This document shows positions 9,701 to 20,604 of a stretch of DNA of 64,000 bases, piece after piece; positions within the stretch are counted from its first letter, which is position 1; every line of letters starts with the position of its first letter. The stretch lies in contig JAUJYZ010001450.1 of the NCBI GenBank assembly GCA_033675265.1, forward strand, positions 116,001 through 180,000, written 5' to 3'. A program made the position numbers and the translations under genes. The DNA comes from Actinostola sp. cb2023 (Eukaryota > Cnidaria > Anthozoa > Actiniaria > Actinostolidae). The notes under the pieces were generated by a model. That model saw only the letters and a program-made list of their open reading frames with translations. It ran no database searches and had not been told where the DNA came from.

Positions 9701-11895
9701 GTATGTAAATACTCTTTACTAACCATATACTAAGTATATTGCATGGTAAGGGTAATATTTATACATGTAGAAACCTGTTTACTGTATGTAAATACTCTTT
9801 ACTAACCATATACTAAGTATATTGCATGGTAAGGGTAATATTTATACATGTAGAAACCTGTTTACTGTATGTAAATACTCTTTACTAACCATATACTAAG
9901 TATATTGCATGGTAAGGGTAATATTTATAGGAAATTATTACTCAAGTTTCTGTATTTGAAATGTATATGGTTATCAGTAAACTCTTTTTCTCCTCCCAGA
10001 GCTTTGAAAATGGAATAGCTATCTACGGACGGCCACTACTCTGTGTGGGGACACAGACAGAGGATTATGGTTGTAGTAATGGATGTACGTCTGTACACAT
10101 AGATGGTGGTTTGATGCAGCCAAACAATGTTGTCACAACAGAAACTCAATCAGAGAATCATGCAGATAATATGAATACCTCCACTTGTTTGATGAGCCAA
10201 GTTGATAATCTCCATGATGAGAAGGAATGCTCATCTATAGAAGGTTCACAGTTGAAAATGGGTGAAGAGGTACCAACATTGTATACAGATGAGAGTGAAG
10301 TATTGAATGGTGACAGTGTAATCCATGGAATGAAGGAGAGCCCTCGAGCTTCTTCTATACACGAGAGTGATGAAAATGTTCACATTGACACTGATATTGT
10401 GTGTGACAGTAGTCCAGCCTTGAATGGAAGGCTTGGGAAATCCACTGAATCCTTTACTGTTTCTTCAGTTGATGGTACCATTGTAGAAGGTGAAAAAAGC
10501 TGTATGGATGAGTTATCCCAAGATTTATTACCATCCTTCAACCATGACAATAGTGAAGATTCAGTGGAAACTGTTTCAGATGTCATTCCTAAGAATATGG
10601 ACCATAGTTTGAAGTGTGAGTTATGTGACTCTTATTTTGGGACAAGTGAAGAATATTATGAACATCTTAAAATGCATTGCAGTATGACATCATGTAAGTG
10701 TCCCATCTGTGATAAGGCATTCAAAAGAAGGGGATATATGCTGAGTCATTTACGAAGTCACACAAAAACTAAAGGTAGTGGCAGAACATCGACAACTCTT
10801 CCTTCTCAACTGGACATTGATGTACACGTCCAATCTCCTACTCATACCAAACGGTACAAATGTATAACCTGTGGGAAGACATTTCCACGGCAAAGTGACC
10901 TCACCGGTCATGAGCGGATTCATACAGGAGTAAAACCATACCAATGTAAAACCTGTGGTAAGGCATTTACAAAGCAATGGTCCCTCAAAGTTCACGAGCG
11001 GATGCATACTAGGGATAAACCATACCAATGTAAAACTTGTGGAAAGGCATTCATCACGCAAGGTCGTCTCAGCCGTCACGAGCGCATTCATACCGGGAAT
11101 AAACCATACCAATGTAAAAGCTGTATTAATGCATTTACACAGCAAAGTGACCTCACCGTTCATGAGCGGATTCATACTGGGAATAAACCATACCAATGTA
11201 AAACCTGTAGTAAGGCATTTACACAGCCATGGTCCCTCAGCCGTCACGAGCACATTCATACGGGGAATAAACCATATCAATGTAAAAGCTGTATTAAGGC
11301 ATTTACACAGCAAAGTGACCTCACCGTTCATGAGCGGATTCATACTGGGAATAAACCATACCAATGTAAAACCTGTAGTAAGGCATTTACACAGTCATGG
11401 TCCCTCAGCCGTCACGAACGCATTCATACCGGGAATAAACCATACCAATGTAAAACCTGTAGTAAGGCATTTACACAGCAAAGTGTCCTCACCGTTCATG
11501 AGCGGATTCATACTGGGAATAAACCATACCAATGTAAAACCTGTAGTAAGGCATTTGCACAGCAAAGTGTCCTCACCGTTCATGAGCGGATTCATACTGG
11601 GAATAAACCATACCAATGTAGAACCTGTGGTATGGCATTTACACATCAAGGTAACCTCACAGTTCATGAGCGGATTCATACCGGGAATAAACCATACCAA
11701 TGTAAAACCTGTGGTAAGGCATTTACACAGCAAAATGTCCTCACCGTTCATGAGCGGATTCATTATGGGAATAAACCATACTGCCAATGTAAAACCTGTG
11801 GTAAGGCATTTACACATCAAGGTAACCTCACAGTTCATGAGCGGATTCATACAAGACTCAAAACCGTGAGGATGGAATGCGAAATTTCGGCCTAA
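6739..11895 (+). CDS. WZ-A: WW-domain plus 14-finger C2H2 protein (intact)
   Basis: Two coding exons, 6739-6852 and 10000-11895, predict 669 residues. Exon 2 of the transcript starts at 6722 after an AG; the ATG (AAAACCATGG) has a strong Kozak context. Its 38 residues form a WW domain: W10, the FYYN core at 22-25, T28, and W33 with 22 residues between the tryptophans. Donor GTATGT at 6853 and acceptor TCCTCCCAG (to 9999) join in phase 0. Exon 3 gives [15 protein letters not shown], an acidic Ser-rich stretch of about 190 residues, two diverged fingers (CELC, CPIC), then 12 tandem fingers with TGNKPYQC linkers. The last finger has a one-residue insertion (PYCQC). It ends with a read-through tail, RLKTVRMECEISA. 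Likely a nuclear DNA-binding factor with a Pro-motif-binding WW domain. Further exons in the intron cannot be excluded. Confidence 0.8.
7310..8252. mobile_element. TA-type non-autonomous element with AAGCGGTCACC sub-repeats (intron of WZ-A)
   Basis: The right end reads CAGTGAAACCTAAGCGG inward; the left end is degenerate (GAAACCTCTATTAAGCGG). Both ends carry repeated ACCGCTTAATAGAGGT units. The unit D copy lies at about 43550-45622. Its ends resemble those of other Tc1/mariner-like elements in this window. A further element is nested inside it at 7611. Confidence 0.6.
7611..7910. mobile_element. TA-flanked MITE, CAGTCAAACCAGGTCA ends
   Basis: 300 bp with inverted ends CAGTCAAACCAGGTCA and TGACCTGGTTTGACTG, flanked by TA on both sides (7609-7610 and 7911-7912) as in Tc1/mariner elements. 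A smaller hairpin (ACCCCTAAT and ATTAGGGGT) lies inside. Unit D has an unrelated element at the identical site. Confidence 0.8.
8255..9680. other. WZ-A intron: dispersed inverted-repeat elements, no exon seen
   Basis: Two copies of an element with TTAGACTA and TAGTCTAAT-like ends and a TCTATGAG core (about 8316-8410 and 8758-8850) lie here. There is also a hairpin with an AAAACATGAGTGTT arm (about 9335-9395). The segment is closely repeated in unit D (about 45670-47000). No conserved additional exon is recognisable. Confidence 0.5.
9681..9929. repeat. 83-bp intronic minisatellite, 3 copies (WZ-A)
   Basis: Three near-identical 83-bp units start at 9681, 9764 and 9847, each containing CATGTAGAAACCTGTTTACT and TTACTAACCATATACTAAG. 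The array lies about 70 bp before the zinc-finger exon acceptor. The same unit occurs once in WZ-C (about 32930-33015) and about ten times in WZ-D. Confidence 0.9.
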
Positions 11896-12023
11896 GACAC
11901 GGGTACAAAGGGGCCACAATCGCGAATACATGGAAAGAATGAATGAATGAGTCCAAGGGAGAGAGACCAAGAAAGGACTAACTTGTTCTTGTCCAGTACT
12001 GCGTGGATAACGATTCCCAATTG

Positions 12024-14801
12024 CCCTATACCACTATGAAGTCAAATCAAAACAATCTATTGTTTAAACGCTAAGGATCATGGTCGCTAGAGGGGGACAA
12101 AACAGCAACAACACAAAGGATTTCCCAAATAAATGTATTTTACAGACGGTCTGAAAGCGATAAAAGTCACCAAACAGTAAATATTGTGGGAAAAGTATCG
12201 ATGAATATAATATCTGGAAACTAGCCAATTTGAAATCAAGCGAACCTCGGCAGAGCAGATTTAGTTCAAAATTCTATTGTTCTTCACGATTCTGTATGGC
12301 GCGCCGATCCGGACAAAAATACTTCTGTTTAAAAATATACGACTTGTGTGAAATATAGTACTTATCGGTAAAATTATATACGACTTGCTTGAAAATATAC
12401 GACTTGCTTGAAAATATACGACTTGCTTGAAAATATACGACTTGCTTGAAAATATACGACTTGCTTGAAAATATACGACTTGAATTGCTTCGACTTGCTT
12501 GAAAATATACGACTTGCTTGAAAATATACGACTTGAATTGCTTCGACTTGCTTGAAAATATAAGACTTGCTTGAAAATATACGACTTGCTTGAAAATATA
12601 CGACTTGCTTGATGAAAATATAAGACTTCAAAGGCGCCCGCGATCGGTGGTCAGCAGTGGCACGATGAATACCCCGAGGGGGGAGGAGTGGATAACGGCT
12701 ATACACAGGCTATACAGCCATCATGGAGAACGAGAATGATGCTTTGTTAGAAGTATTACAAATTGGAAAAAATCTTAACGAAGAAGTACAGAGAAACCGT
12801 TTTATACGGGAGTATTTTTTAGTGCCATTGATCACACTTTTTTCTAGCGACCGGTTTGGCATCAACCACTTTTTTTTTTGCCGACTTTTTTGCATCAACC
12901 AATTTTTTTATGCCGTGATTTTTGCATCGACCACTTTTTTTTGCTGTGATTTTTGCCGACTTTTTGGTCGACTTTTTGGCCGTGATTTTGGCCGACTTTT
13001 TGGCCATAATTTTGGCCGGCTTTTTTGCCGACTTTTTTGCCGTGATTTTTGCCGTGATTTTTGATTATCGACTGGTTAGTCCAGAGAGATTGGTGGGTAG
13101 TCAAGGTTTGTGTGTGTGTTTTTGGGGTGGAGGTGAAAGGTAGGGAGGGGGGGGGAGGGGGAGGGGGCAATGGAATATGGGAACTGGAAGAGAGTGTAAA
13201 TTTATGGGAAAATAAAATGTAGGGATATGGGGGAGGAAGCCGGATTGGATATCCTTCGTCCATTTCTCTGTCACTTTAGCTATTCCACATACTTTCCACT
13301 TCCCTCTTCTCTTCATTTCAAACATCCATCTCTCTACCTGTCACTCTACTTTTCCACTCACATTCCACTTCTTTTCATTCTTCTCCTCTTTTCTATCATC
13401 CATATCTATATCCGTCACTTGATACATATCTATATCTGTCACTATATCCGCTTACTTTCCATCTCTTTCTTCTTTCTCCATCCTTTCTACCATCCATTTC
13501 TCTGCATCACACTCTTGCATCTCCACATCCATTCCACCCATCTCTCCCACTTTTTATTCCTTTTTTCCCTCCTGAAAAACTTCACCTTCCCTCCAATTCA
13601 CCCCCCTTGAATAACTCCCTGCATCCCCAACATCCACTCTCAATCCACCTACTTCCCTTCACCCCTCATTTCTCCTTTTCTTCCATTTCAAATTGCAAAC
13701 CCCCCCCCCCCCCCCCCCCCCCACACTCTCAACACTCTCTCCCCCTTCCCGTCTCCCACAGCCCCTCACCCGCTAATCACACCCTCATCCAATCGCTTCC
13801 TCCCCCATATCCCTACATTTAATCCCCCCATAAATTTACACTCTCTTCCACTGTTCCAGTTCCCATATCCCATTGCCGCCTCCCCCATGAACATCACCCC
13901 TATCCTTCTCCCTTCAACTCCACCCCAAAAACACACACACAAACCTTGACTACCCACCAATCTCTCTGGACTAACCAGTCGATAATCAAAAATCACGGCA
14001 AAAATCACGGCAAAAAAGTCGGCAAAAAAGCCGGCCAAAATTATGGCCAAAAAGTCGGCCAAAATCACGGCCAAAAAGTCGACCAAAAAGTCGGCAAAAA
14101 AATCACACAAAAAAAAAGTGGTCGATGCAAAAATCACGGCATAAAAAATTGGTTGATGCAAAAAAGTCGGCAAAAAAAAAGTGGTTGATGCCAAACCGGT
14201 CGCTAGAAAAAAGTGTGATCAATGGCACTAAAAAGGCTCCGTATAAAACGGTTTCTCTGTACTTCTTCGTTAAGATTTTTTCCAATTTGTAATACTTCTA
14301 ACAAAGCATCATTCTCGTTCTCCATGATGGCTGTATAGCCTGTGTATAGCCGTTATCCACTCCTCCCCCCTCGGGGTATTCATCGTGCCACTGCTGACCA
14401 CCGATCGCGGGCGCCTTTGAAGTCTTATATTTTCAAGCAAGTCGTATATTTTCAAGCAAGTCGTATATTTTCAAGCAAGTCTTATATTTTCAAGCAAGTC
14501 GAAGCAATTCAAGTCGTATATTTTCAAGCAAGTCGTATATTTTCAAGCAAGTCGAAGCAATTCAAGTCGTATATTTTCAAGCAAGTCGTATATTTTCAAG
14601 CAAGTCGTATATTTTCAAGCAAGTCGTATATATTTACTCAGTAACAAGTGTTATATTTTCAAACAAGTAGTATAATTTTACCGATAAGTACTATATTTCA
14701 CACAAGTCGTATATTTTTAAACAGAAGTATTTTTGTCCGGATCGGCGCGCCATAATTCTGTCCCCCTCATAAATAAGCCGTTACGTCATAGTGGTATAGG
14801 G
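12024..14801. mobile_element. 2.78-kb foldback DNA transposon in the WZ-A 3' UTR
   Basis: Both termini are CCCTATACCACTATGA in inverted orientation (12024-12039 and 14786-14801). CAATTG stands on each side but only once in the empty site of WZ-0 and WZ-B, so it is a 6-bp target duplication. The arms are inverted over more than 1 kb (about 12300-13250 and 13790-14760). Each has tandem CGACTTGCTTGAAAATATA units, GCCGACTTTTTGGCCGTGAT-like units, and a short frame starting MENENDALLEVLQIGKNL. The loop is pyrimidine-rich with a 23-base C run at 13700-13722. No transposase is present and the superfamily is unassigned. Confidence 0.85.
12723..12830 (+). pseudogene. Short conserved frame inside the foldback arm
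   Basis: An ATG in the left arm opens MENENDALLEVLQIGKNL and continues about 36 residues before low-complexity TTTTT-rich repeats. The right arm carries the inverted copy (start near 14325 on the minus strand). It looks like the N-terminal piece of a gene captured by or belonging to the parent transposon. I do not recognise the family. Confidence 0.3.
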
Positions 14802-15054
14802 CAATTGCTCAGTTATATTTTATTAAATGTAAAAAACATACATACATACAATATTAAACTTGTGATCTGAGTCAGTTACAGAGGTTACCTCAAACGAGTC
14901 CGTAATACTGACGCTAATCTACCTATATGTTTTGTGATTTGCTATGACCTTCCATTTATAATGATGGTGTTATGTTGTTAAGTGAGTACAATAAAGTTGT
15001 TAAAGTTAAAATCATCAGAATGCAGATGGGTCAGTCCGAGCAAATGGAACGCGC

Positions 15055-16055
15055 CCTATTTCGTTGAACGTACTGCCATAGTGACATTATCATTGAAAAT
15101 TTGATTGGGGTATTGTGATTCCCAAGCGGCAGAAACCCGTGATGAATTTCAAAACACATCCAGCCAGCGTTCAGTATAAACACGAGAGGTTTTCAAAGCA
15201 GTTTGGAATACGGAAGATTTGAAGTGGCTGGGTTTGCTGCCAAAGTTCTCCAAACTGTATATAAAGAACACGCTGAAACTTGGTGAAGTGTTTTTAAATA
15301 TGTTGCTCTATATCATATTGAAAAATTATGAAAAAAAAATGGACAGGAATGTTTTAAATTATTTTAATTAATTATTTATTTTAATTATTTTAATTAATTA
15401 TTATTACTTTTTAATTATTTAGTTAGATATTGTAAAGCGCTATTGGACTTTTAGGAAATAGCGCTATATAAATAAATAATAATAATAATTATTATTTTTA
15501 TACGCAGAATACAATATTTTGAATTTTCATATAATACACAACATAAACCTCTTGCACTTTGCTCATTGATAAAGTTTGTTGCATGCTTCCGATTTGCGTG
15601 ATTTTTTCTCTACAGTTGCGAGTGATATGAAGCTTCCAGGAGATAGTTTCAAATTGAGTTTTATTTTAAAATTTGTACGGAAGTGCTGTCGACAATGTGT
15701 GTGAGTATAGTATTTTGTACTAAAATTTAGCAGTCGCTTGTGCAGCATTTTCCAAGGTACGGATTTTCTTGATACTTGGCACCAGTAATCCTTTACACTA
15801 GCTTGTACACTTGTTGAGGTAATTAAAAAAAAATCCATCATGGAGATTGCGGGAAAATATAAGCATTTTCTCTGAAAATGGAGTTTTTCAATATCGATTG
15901 TAACTCAACAAATGTTGTCTTTATTACAATAAAATTGTGCTTTTTATGAAATTTACGAATACCTCATTATCAGGATGAAAAATATCCGAAATCGGTTAAC
16001 GTTTTGCTGCTCAAATCATCGATTTAAAATGAGACCCATCATTCAACGAAATAGG
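15055..16055. mobile_element. About 1-kb element with CCTATTTCGTTGAA ends
   Basis: Inverted ends CCTATTTCGTTGAA and TTCAACGAAATAGG bound a segment absent from the matching spacer in WZ-0 and WZ-C units. No coding region is supported inside. The target duplication could not be settled. Confidence 0.5.
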
Positions 16056-16070
16056 ATCGGGCCACCTTAA

Positions 16071-16325
16071 TAGTCCCTTTTCGCGTTCACAGATACCGCT
16101 GTAAAACCGCTGTACTTCTTGACAACAGACGCATTTATACAGGGTTAGCCTCGAGTCAGTGTAAATTATTCACAAATATCAACAAGAACATGAAAAAATG
16201 TTGACATGAAACAATAGAAACATTTTTGAATTGCACGGACTGGTTTCTGAATCGAGGCTAAGCCTGTACAAATGCGTCTTTTGTCAAGGACAGCGGTCAT
16301 CTCTATACAACGCGAAACTGGACTA
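16071..16325. mobile_element. 255-bp MITE, TAGTCC...TTCGCGTT ends
   Basis: Inverted ends TAGTCCCTTTTCGCGTT and AACGCGAAACTGGACTA, with a second inner pair (ACAGACGCATTTATACAGG and its near complement). A partial copy starts at 50288. In the other units the flanks CCTTAA and TTACAAC are contiguous. Confidence 0.65.
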
Positions 16326-16921
16326 TTACAACACAATTAGAATGCGTAATTTTGAGTATCAAAGTCATTTTGAATACCGGTATACTGTACAGTGAAAGTT
16401 CTAAGTGTTCAATAACACTGTTAATCACGCATTAGCAGACTGTGATCATCTCACTCTTGCATGTAAGAGCACATAGTTTTAGGGGGGGTCGTTACTGTGG
16501 GGGGGGGGGGGGGGGGGTACTTTCAGGTTTTATAAAGAAAGGCAAAAACTAACGTTACTGTCGGGAGGCCGTTATTTTCGGGGAGCCGTTACTATCGGAA
16601 TTCTATACGGTATGCCAATAAATCTAGCCAAGAAGATCAAAGTTTGTGTGTGCAAATCAAGACTAGTACGATACTGATTGTGACTGAGCTCCCTGCTACT
16701 GGTTCGATACAGTTTGTCTTTGAATTATGAACGATTTGATCGAATAAACATATTACTTATTCCTACCCCCCTCTCTTCATAGCAAGGACGCTCGGCGCAA
16801 TTTTCCTAAAAAACATCACATAGTAATTTGAAAAACAGTTAATTGTAAGCTTCTTTCTTCTCATTAAAGTGAATATGCTTAGAAACAATTCAGTGGTATT
16901 TACTTAGTGACGTACGTATCA
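16326..16921. other. Spacer before P2 with an inverted block
   Basis: No gene. It is homologous to the 1300-1800 spacer, but about 16791-16919 is in reverse orientation relative to 1671-1800. A G-run and a CGTTACT-type motif lie near 16490-16600. Confidence 0.55.
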
Positions 16922-18407
16922 TTAGTTATTCAAATATAGTTTTACGTCTTGGTCATCCACTAAACCGCGTCCTCGTCCACCTCTCTTTCCACCAGGTCCT
17001 CGTCCACCTGTCCTTCCAGAAGGTCTTGTTTTAGGGCGTGGCCTTCAAGTGGGCCTTGTTCTGGGGCGTGGCCTTCGAGTGGGTCTTGTTTTGGGGCGTG
17101 GCCTTTCACTGGGTCTTGTTTTGGAGCGTGGCCTTTCACTGGGTCTTGTTCTTGGGCGTGGCCTTCCAGTGGCTCTTGTTCTGGGACGTGGCCTTCGAGT
17201 GGGCCTTGTTCTGGGGAGTGGTCTTCAAGTGGGTCTTGTTCTGGGGCGTGGTTTTCGAGTGGGCCTTGTTCTGGGGCGTGGCCTTCGAGTGGCTCTTGTT
17301 CTTGGGCGTGGCCTTCCAGTGGCTCTTGTTCTGGGACGTGGCCTTCGAGTGGGCCTTGTTCTGGGGAGTGGTCTTCAAGTGGGCCTTGTTCTGGGGCGTA
17401 GCCTTCGAGTGGGTCTTGTTCTGGGGAGTGGTCTTCAAGTGGGTCTTGTTCTGGGGCGTAGCCTTCGAGTGGGTCTTGTTCTGGGGAGTGGTCTTCAAGT
17501 GGGTCTTGATCTGGGGAGTGGTCTTCAAGTGGGTCTTGATCTGGGGAGTGGTCTTCAAGTGGGTCTTGATCTGGGGCGTGGCCTTCGAGTGGGTCTTGTT
17601 CTGGGGAGTGGTCTTCAAGTGGGTCTTGATCTGGGGAGTGGTCTTCAAGTGGGTCTTGATCTGTGGCGTGGCCTTTCATTGGGTCTTGTTCTGGTGCGTG
17701 GCCTTCGAGTGGGTCTTGTTCTGGGACGTGTCCTTCCAGTGGGTCTTGTTTTGGGGCGTGGTGTTTCAGTGGGTCTTGTTTTGGGGCGTGGTGTTTCAGT
17801 GGGTCTTGTTTTGGGGCGTGGCCTTCGAGTTTCGAGTGGGTCTTGTTTTGGGGCGTGGGTGTTTTTTCAGTGGGTCTTGTTTTGGGGCGTGGCCTTTCAG
17901 TGGGTTGTTTTGGGGCCTTCATTGGGTGGGGTCTTGTTTTGGGGCGTGGTGTTTCAGTGGGTCTTGTTTTGGGGCGTGGCCTTCCAGTGGGTCTTGTTCT
18001 GGGGCGTGGCCTTTCATTGGGTCTTGTTTTGGGGCGTGGCCTTCGAGTGGGTCTTGTTTTGGGGCGTGGTGTTTCAGTGGGTCTTGTTTTGGGGCGTGGC
18101 CTTCGAGTGGGTCTTATTTTGGGGCGTGGTGTTTCAGTGGGTCTTGTTTTGAGGCGTGGCCTTCCAGTGGGTCTTGTTTTGGGGCGTGGCCTTGCACTGG
18201 GTCTTGTTCCGCTGGGCTTTACAGTTGATCTGCTCTTTCTACTCTGGTCGTTATATTCGCTATTGAATGGGAACTTATCTCGGCTCTCCTAGAATTCCAA
18301 AAATACCAAGATTTGTAATCGCACTACGCAATGCAATTCTAGCTAATCTAGCTAACTTCTATAGTACGGTACGTTTGCAAAATATTTGATTATTAGCCGG
18401 TCTAACG
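16922..18407 (-). pseudogene. P2: Pro/Arg-repeat exon only, 5' exons lost
   Basis: Only the last exon of the P family remains (acceptor AG before CGTTAGACCGG at 18407). Signal and acidic exons are absent, and the sequence runs instead into the 135-bp satellite from about 18548. A stop follows soon after the exon start (about 18355-18360). The minisatellite is long (about 40 units) and passes through all three frames because of small indels: RPRPKTRP-type first, then a short TPQNKTH-type stretch, then EGHAPEQDPL-type. The conserved C-terminal codons (DVKLYLNN, stop at 16922-16924) persist. Non-coding relic or array reservoir. Confidence 0.65.
17000..18210 (-). repeat. 30-bp minisatellite of P2, about 40 units
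   Basis: This is the longest of the four P arrays. Units differ by scattered substitutions (CTTCGAG, CTTCCAG, TTTCAGT variants), and higher-order runs such as TCTTCAAGTGGGTCTTGATC repeat, which indicates unequal exchange. Occasional non-multiple-of-three units near 17830-17930 change the frame. Confidence 0.9.
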
Positions 18408-18547
18408 CTTTATAAAAAAAGCCTTCACCGGCCTGCGAAAAGGGCTGTTTGAGTTACGTGATGACCCTTGCATAATTACACCTTGACTTTTTTCATAATT
18501 CTTAAGATGCATGGAATACGTTCAAAATTCTATATTCTGAAAGTAAT

Positions 18548-20060
18548 AAACCATGGGCGCTTTAGCACATTAAGCCCATCAATAGCCGCGCGCATCGACA
18601 TCTTTATATATCTAAGCTTAAACGTCCTTGTGTTTATGTCTGCAGCGCTATAGTGAAAACCATCATTTAAGCAAATACTGTATCTAAGAGTGCTTTAGCA
18701 CTGGAAGCCCATTAAAAGCCGCGCGCATCGATATCTTTATATATCTAAGCTTAAACGTCCTTGTATTTATGTCTGCAGCGCTAGTGAAAAACAGCATTTA
18801 AGCAAATACTGTACCTAAGAGTACTTTAGCACAGGAAGCCCATCAAAAGCCGCGCGCATCGATATCTTTATATATCTAAGCTTAAACGTCCTTGTGTTTA
18901 TGTCTGCAGCGCTATAGTGTAAACCAGCATTTAAGCAAATACTGTATCTAAGAGCGCTTTAGCACAGGAAGCCCATCAAAAGCCGCGCGCATCGATATCT
19001 TTATATCTCAGCTTAAACGTCCTTGTGTTTATGTCTGCAGCGCTATAGTGAAAACCAGCATTTAAGCAAAATACTGTATGAAAGAGCGCTTTAGCACAGG
19101 AAGCCCATCAAAAGCCGCGTGCATCGATATCTTTATATATCTAAGCTTAAACGTCCTTGTGTTTATATCTGCAGCGCTATAGTGAAAACCAGAATTTAAA
19201 CAATTACTGTCATTACTGTATGAAAGAGCGCTTTAGCACAGGAAGCCCATCAAAAGCCGCGCGCATCGATATCTTTATATATCTAAGCTTAAACGTCCTT
19301 GTGTTTATGCCCGCAGCGCTATAGTGAAAACCAGCATTAATTATTTTAAGCAATTACTGTATCTAAGAGCGCTTTAGCACAGGAAGCCCATCAAAAGCCG
19401 CGCGCATCGATATCTTTATATATCTAAGCTTAAACGTCCTTGTGTTTTTGTCTGCAGCGCTATAGTGAAAACCAGCATTTAAGCAATCACTGTATCTAAG
19501 AGCGCTTTAGCACAGGAAACCCATCAAAAGCCGCGCGCATCGATATCTTTATATATCTAAGCTTAAACGTCCTTGTGTTTATGCCTGCAGCGCTATAGTG
19601 AAAACCAGCATTTAAACAATTACTGTCATTACTGTATGAAAGAGCGCTTTAGCACAGGAAGCCCATCAAAAGCCGCGCGCATCGATATCGAGATTTATAT
19701 ATCTAAGCTTAAACGTCCTTGTGTTTATGTCTGCAGCGCTAGAGTGAAAACCAGCATTTAACAATCACTGTATCTAAGAGCGCTTTAGCACAGGAAACCC
19801 ATCAAAAGCCGCGCGCATCGATATCTTTATATATCTAAGCTTAAACGTCCTTGTGTTTATGCCTGCAGCGCTATAGTGAAAACCAGCATTTAAACAATTA
19901 CTGTCATTACTGTATGAAAGAGCGCTTTAGCACAGGAAACCCACCAAAAGCCGCGCGCATCGATATCTTTATATATCTAAGCTTAAACGTCCTTGTGTTT
20001 ATGCCTGCAGCGCTATAGTGAAAACCAGCATTTAAGCAAATACTGTATCTCAGAGCGCTT
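18548..20060. repeat. Satellite of 132-146 bp units, about 11 copies, before WZ-B
   Basis: Units share GCGCTTTAGCACAGGAAGCC, GCCGCGCGCATCGATATC, AAGCTTAAACGTCCTTGTG and CTGCAGCGCTATAGTG. Starts fall near 18558, 18690, 18822, 18955, 19088, 19228, 19369, 19501, 19647, 19785 and 19920. The array ends directly at the WZ-B leader. Confidence 0.93.
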
Positions 20061-20090
20061 TCCATTTGACCCGACAGACCGGTCTGCATG

Positions 20091-20372
20091 ATTTGTTGTT
20101 GGGTACCCTGTGTCAGCGCCCGCAATTCCTTCCGCTGGTGAACACATGGAGATTCTGTAGAAATATTAGAGATATATCGCGTTAGAAATCCATCATATGT
20201 AATCGTTACTACACTAGATCAACCTACAACATACGAGTTTTGAAGTGCTCTTCGTCTCTAACGAGAACTAAGCTAAAACTTGAGAGTGAAACCGTTCGTT
20301 GGCGACAAAGACAAACCTCGAGGTTCTTGTACAAGTTTATAGTTGTGTGCCGTCGAACTGCTAAAACTACAG
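20091..20372 (+). promoter_or_regulatory. WZ-B promoter/5' leader exon
   Basis: Close copy of the WZ-A leader, ending at donor GTAAGT (20373). It lies immediately downstream of the satellite array. Confidence 0.55.
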
Positions 20373-20604
20373 GTAAGTTTAATAGATAATACGAACATCG
20401 TTGAACGTTGCCTTATTGTATTATTTATAAATGTCATTCATCGTAAACTATTTGTCACTCATGACGTGTTTAGATCGAGTCAAGAAAACCATGGAGTCAT
20501 CAATACTGGGTACAGATTGGATGGAGTATTATTGTAAGTCAGGAGAGCTGCTGTTCTACTATAACAAGGTGACAGCAGAACACACATGGCCGAACATCTC
20601 AAAT

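Larger units (their letters stand above)
11896..14995 (+). other. WZ-A 3' UTR, split by a foldback element
   Basis: The tail is homologous to that after WZ-0, up to CAATTG at 12018-12023, and resumes at 14802 after the 2.8-kb insertion. AATAAA at 14990-14995 is the conserved signal. Transcripts reading through would carry a large hairpin. Confidence 0.6.

Noticed and set aside
10750..11364. Long minus-strand frames across the zinc-finger arrays (also 24668-25726 and similar)
   Set aside because: They arise because the 84-bp finger unit is a multiple of three and stays open in other frames; the peptides ([16 protein letters not shown] type) are direct by-products of the array.
13227..13822. 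Pyrimidine-rich frames in the loop of the foldback element
   Set aside because: Low-complexity CTTTC-rich sequence gives Phe/Ser/Leu/His peptides by composition alone.
12018..14807. Possible CRISPR-like array from the regularly repeated CGACTTGCTTGAAAATATA units
   Set aside because: Eukaryotic context, units are contiguous without spacers, and they lie symmetrically in the arms of a transposon.
17038..18228. Plus-strand frames rich in WVLFWGVAF or GLVLGRGL over the P2 array (and over P1, P4)
   Set aside because: Antisense translations of the 30-bp minisatellite; exons, signal peptide and splice sites are on the minus strand.
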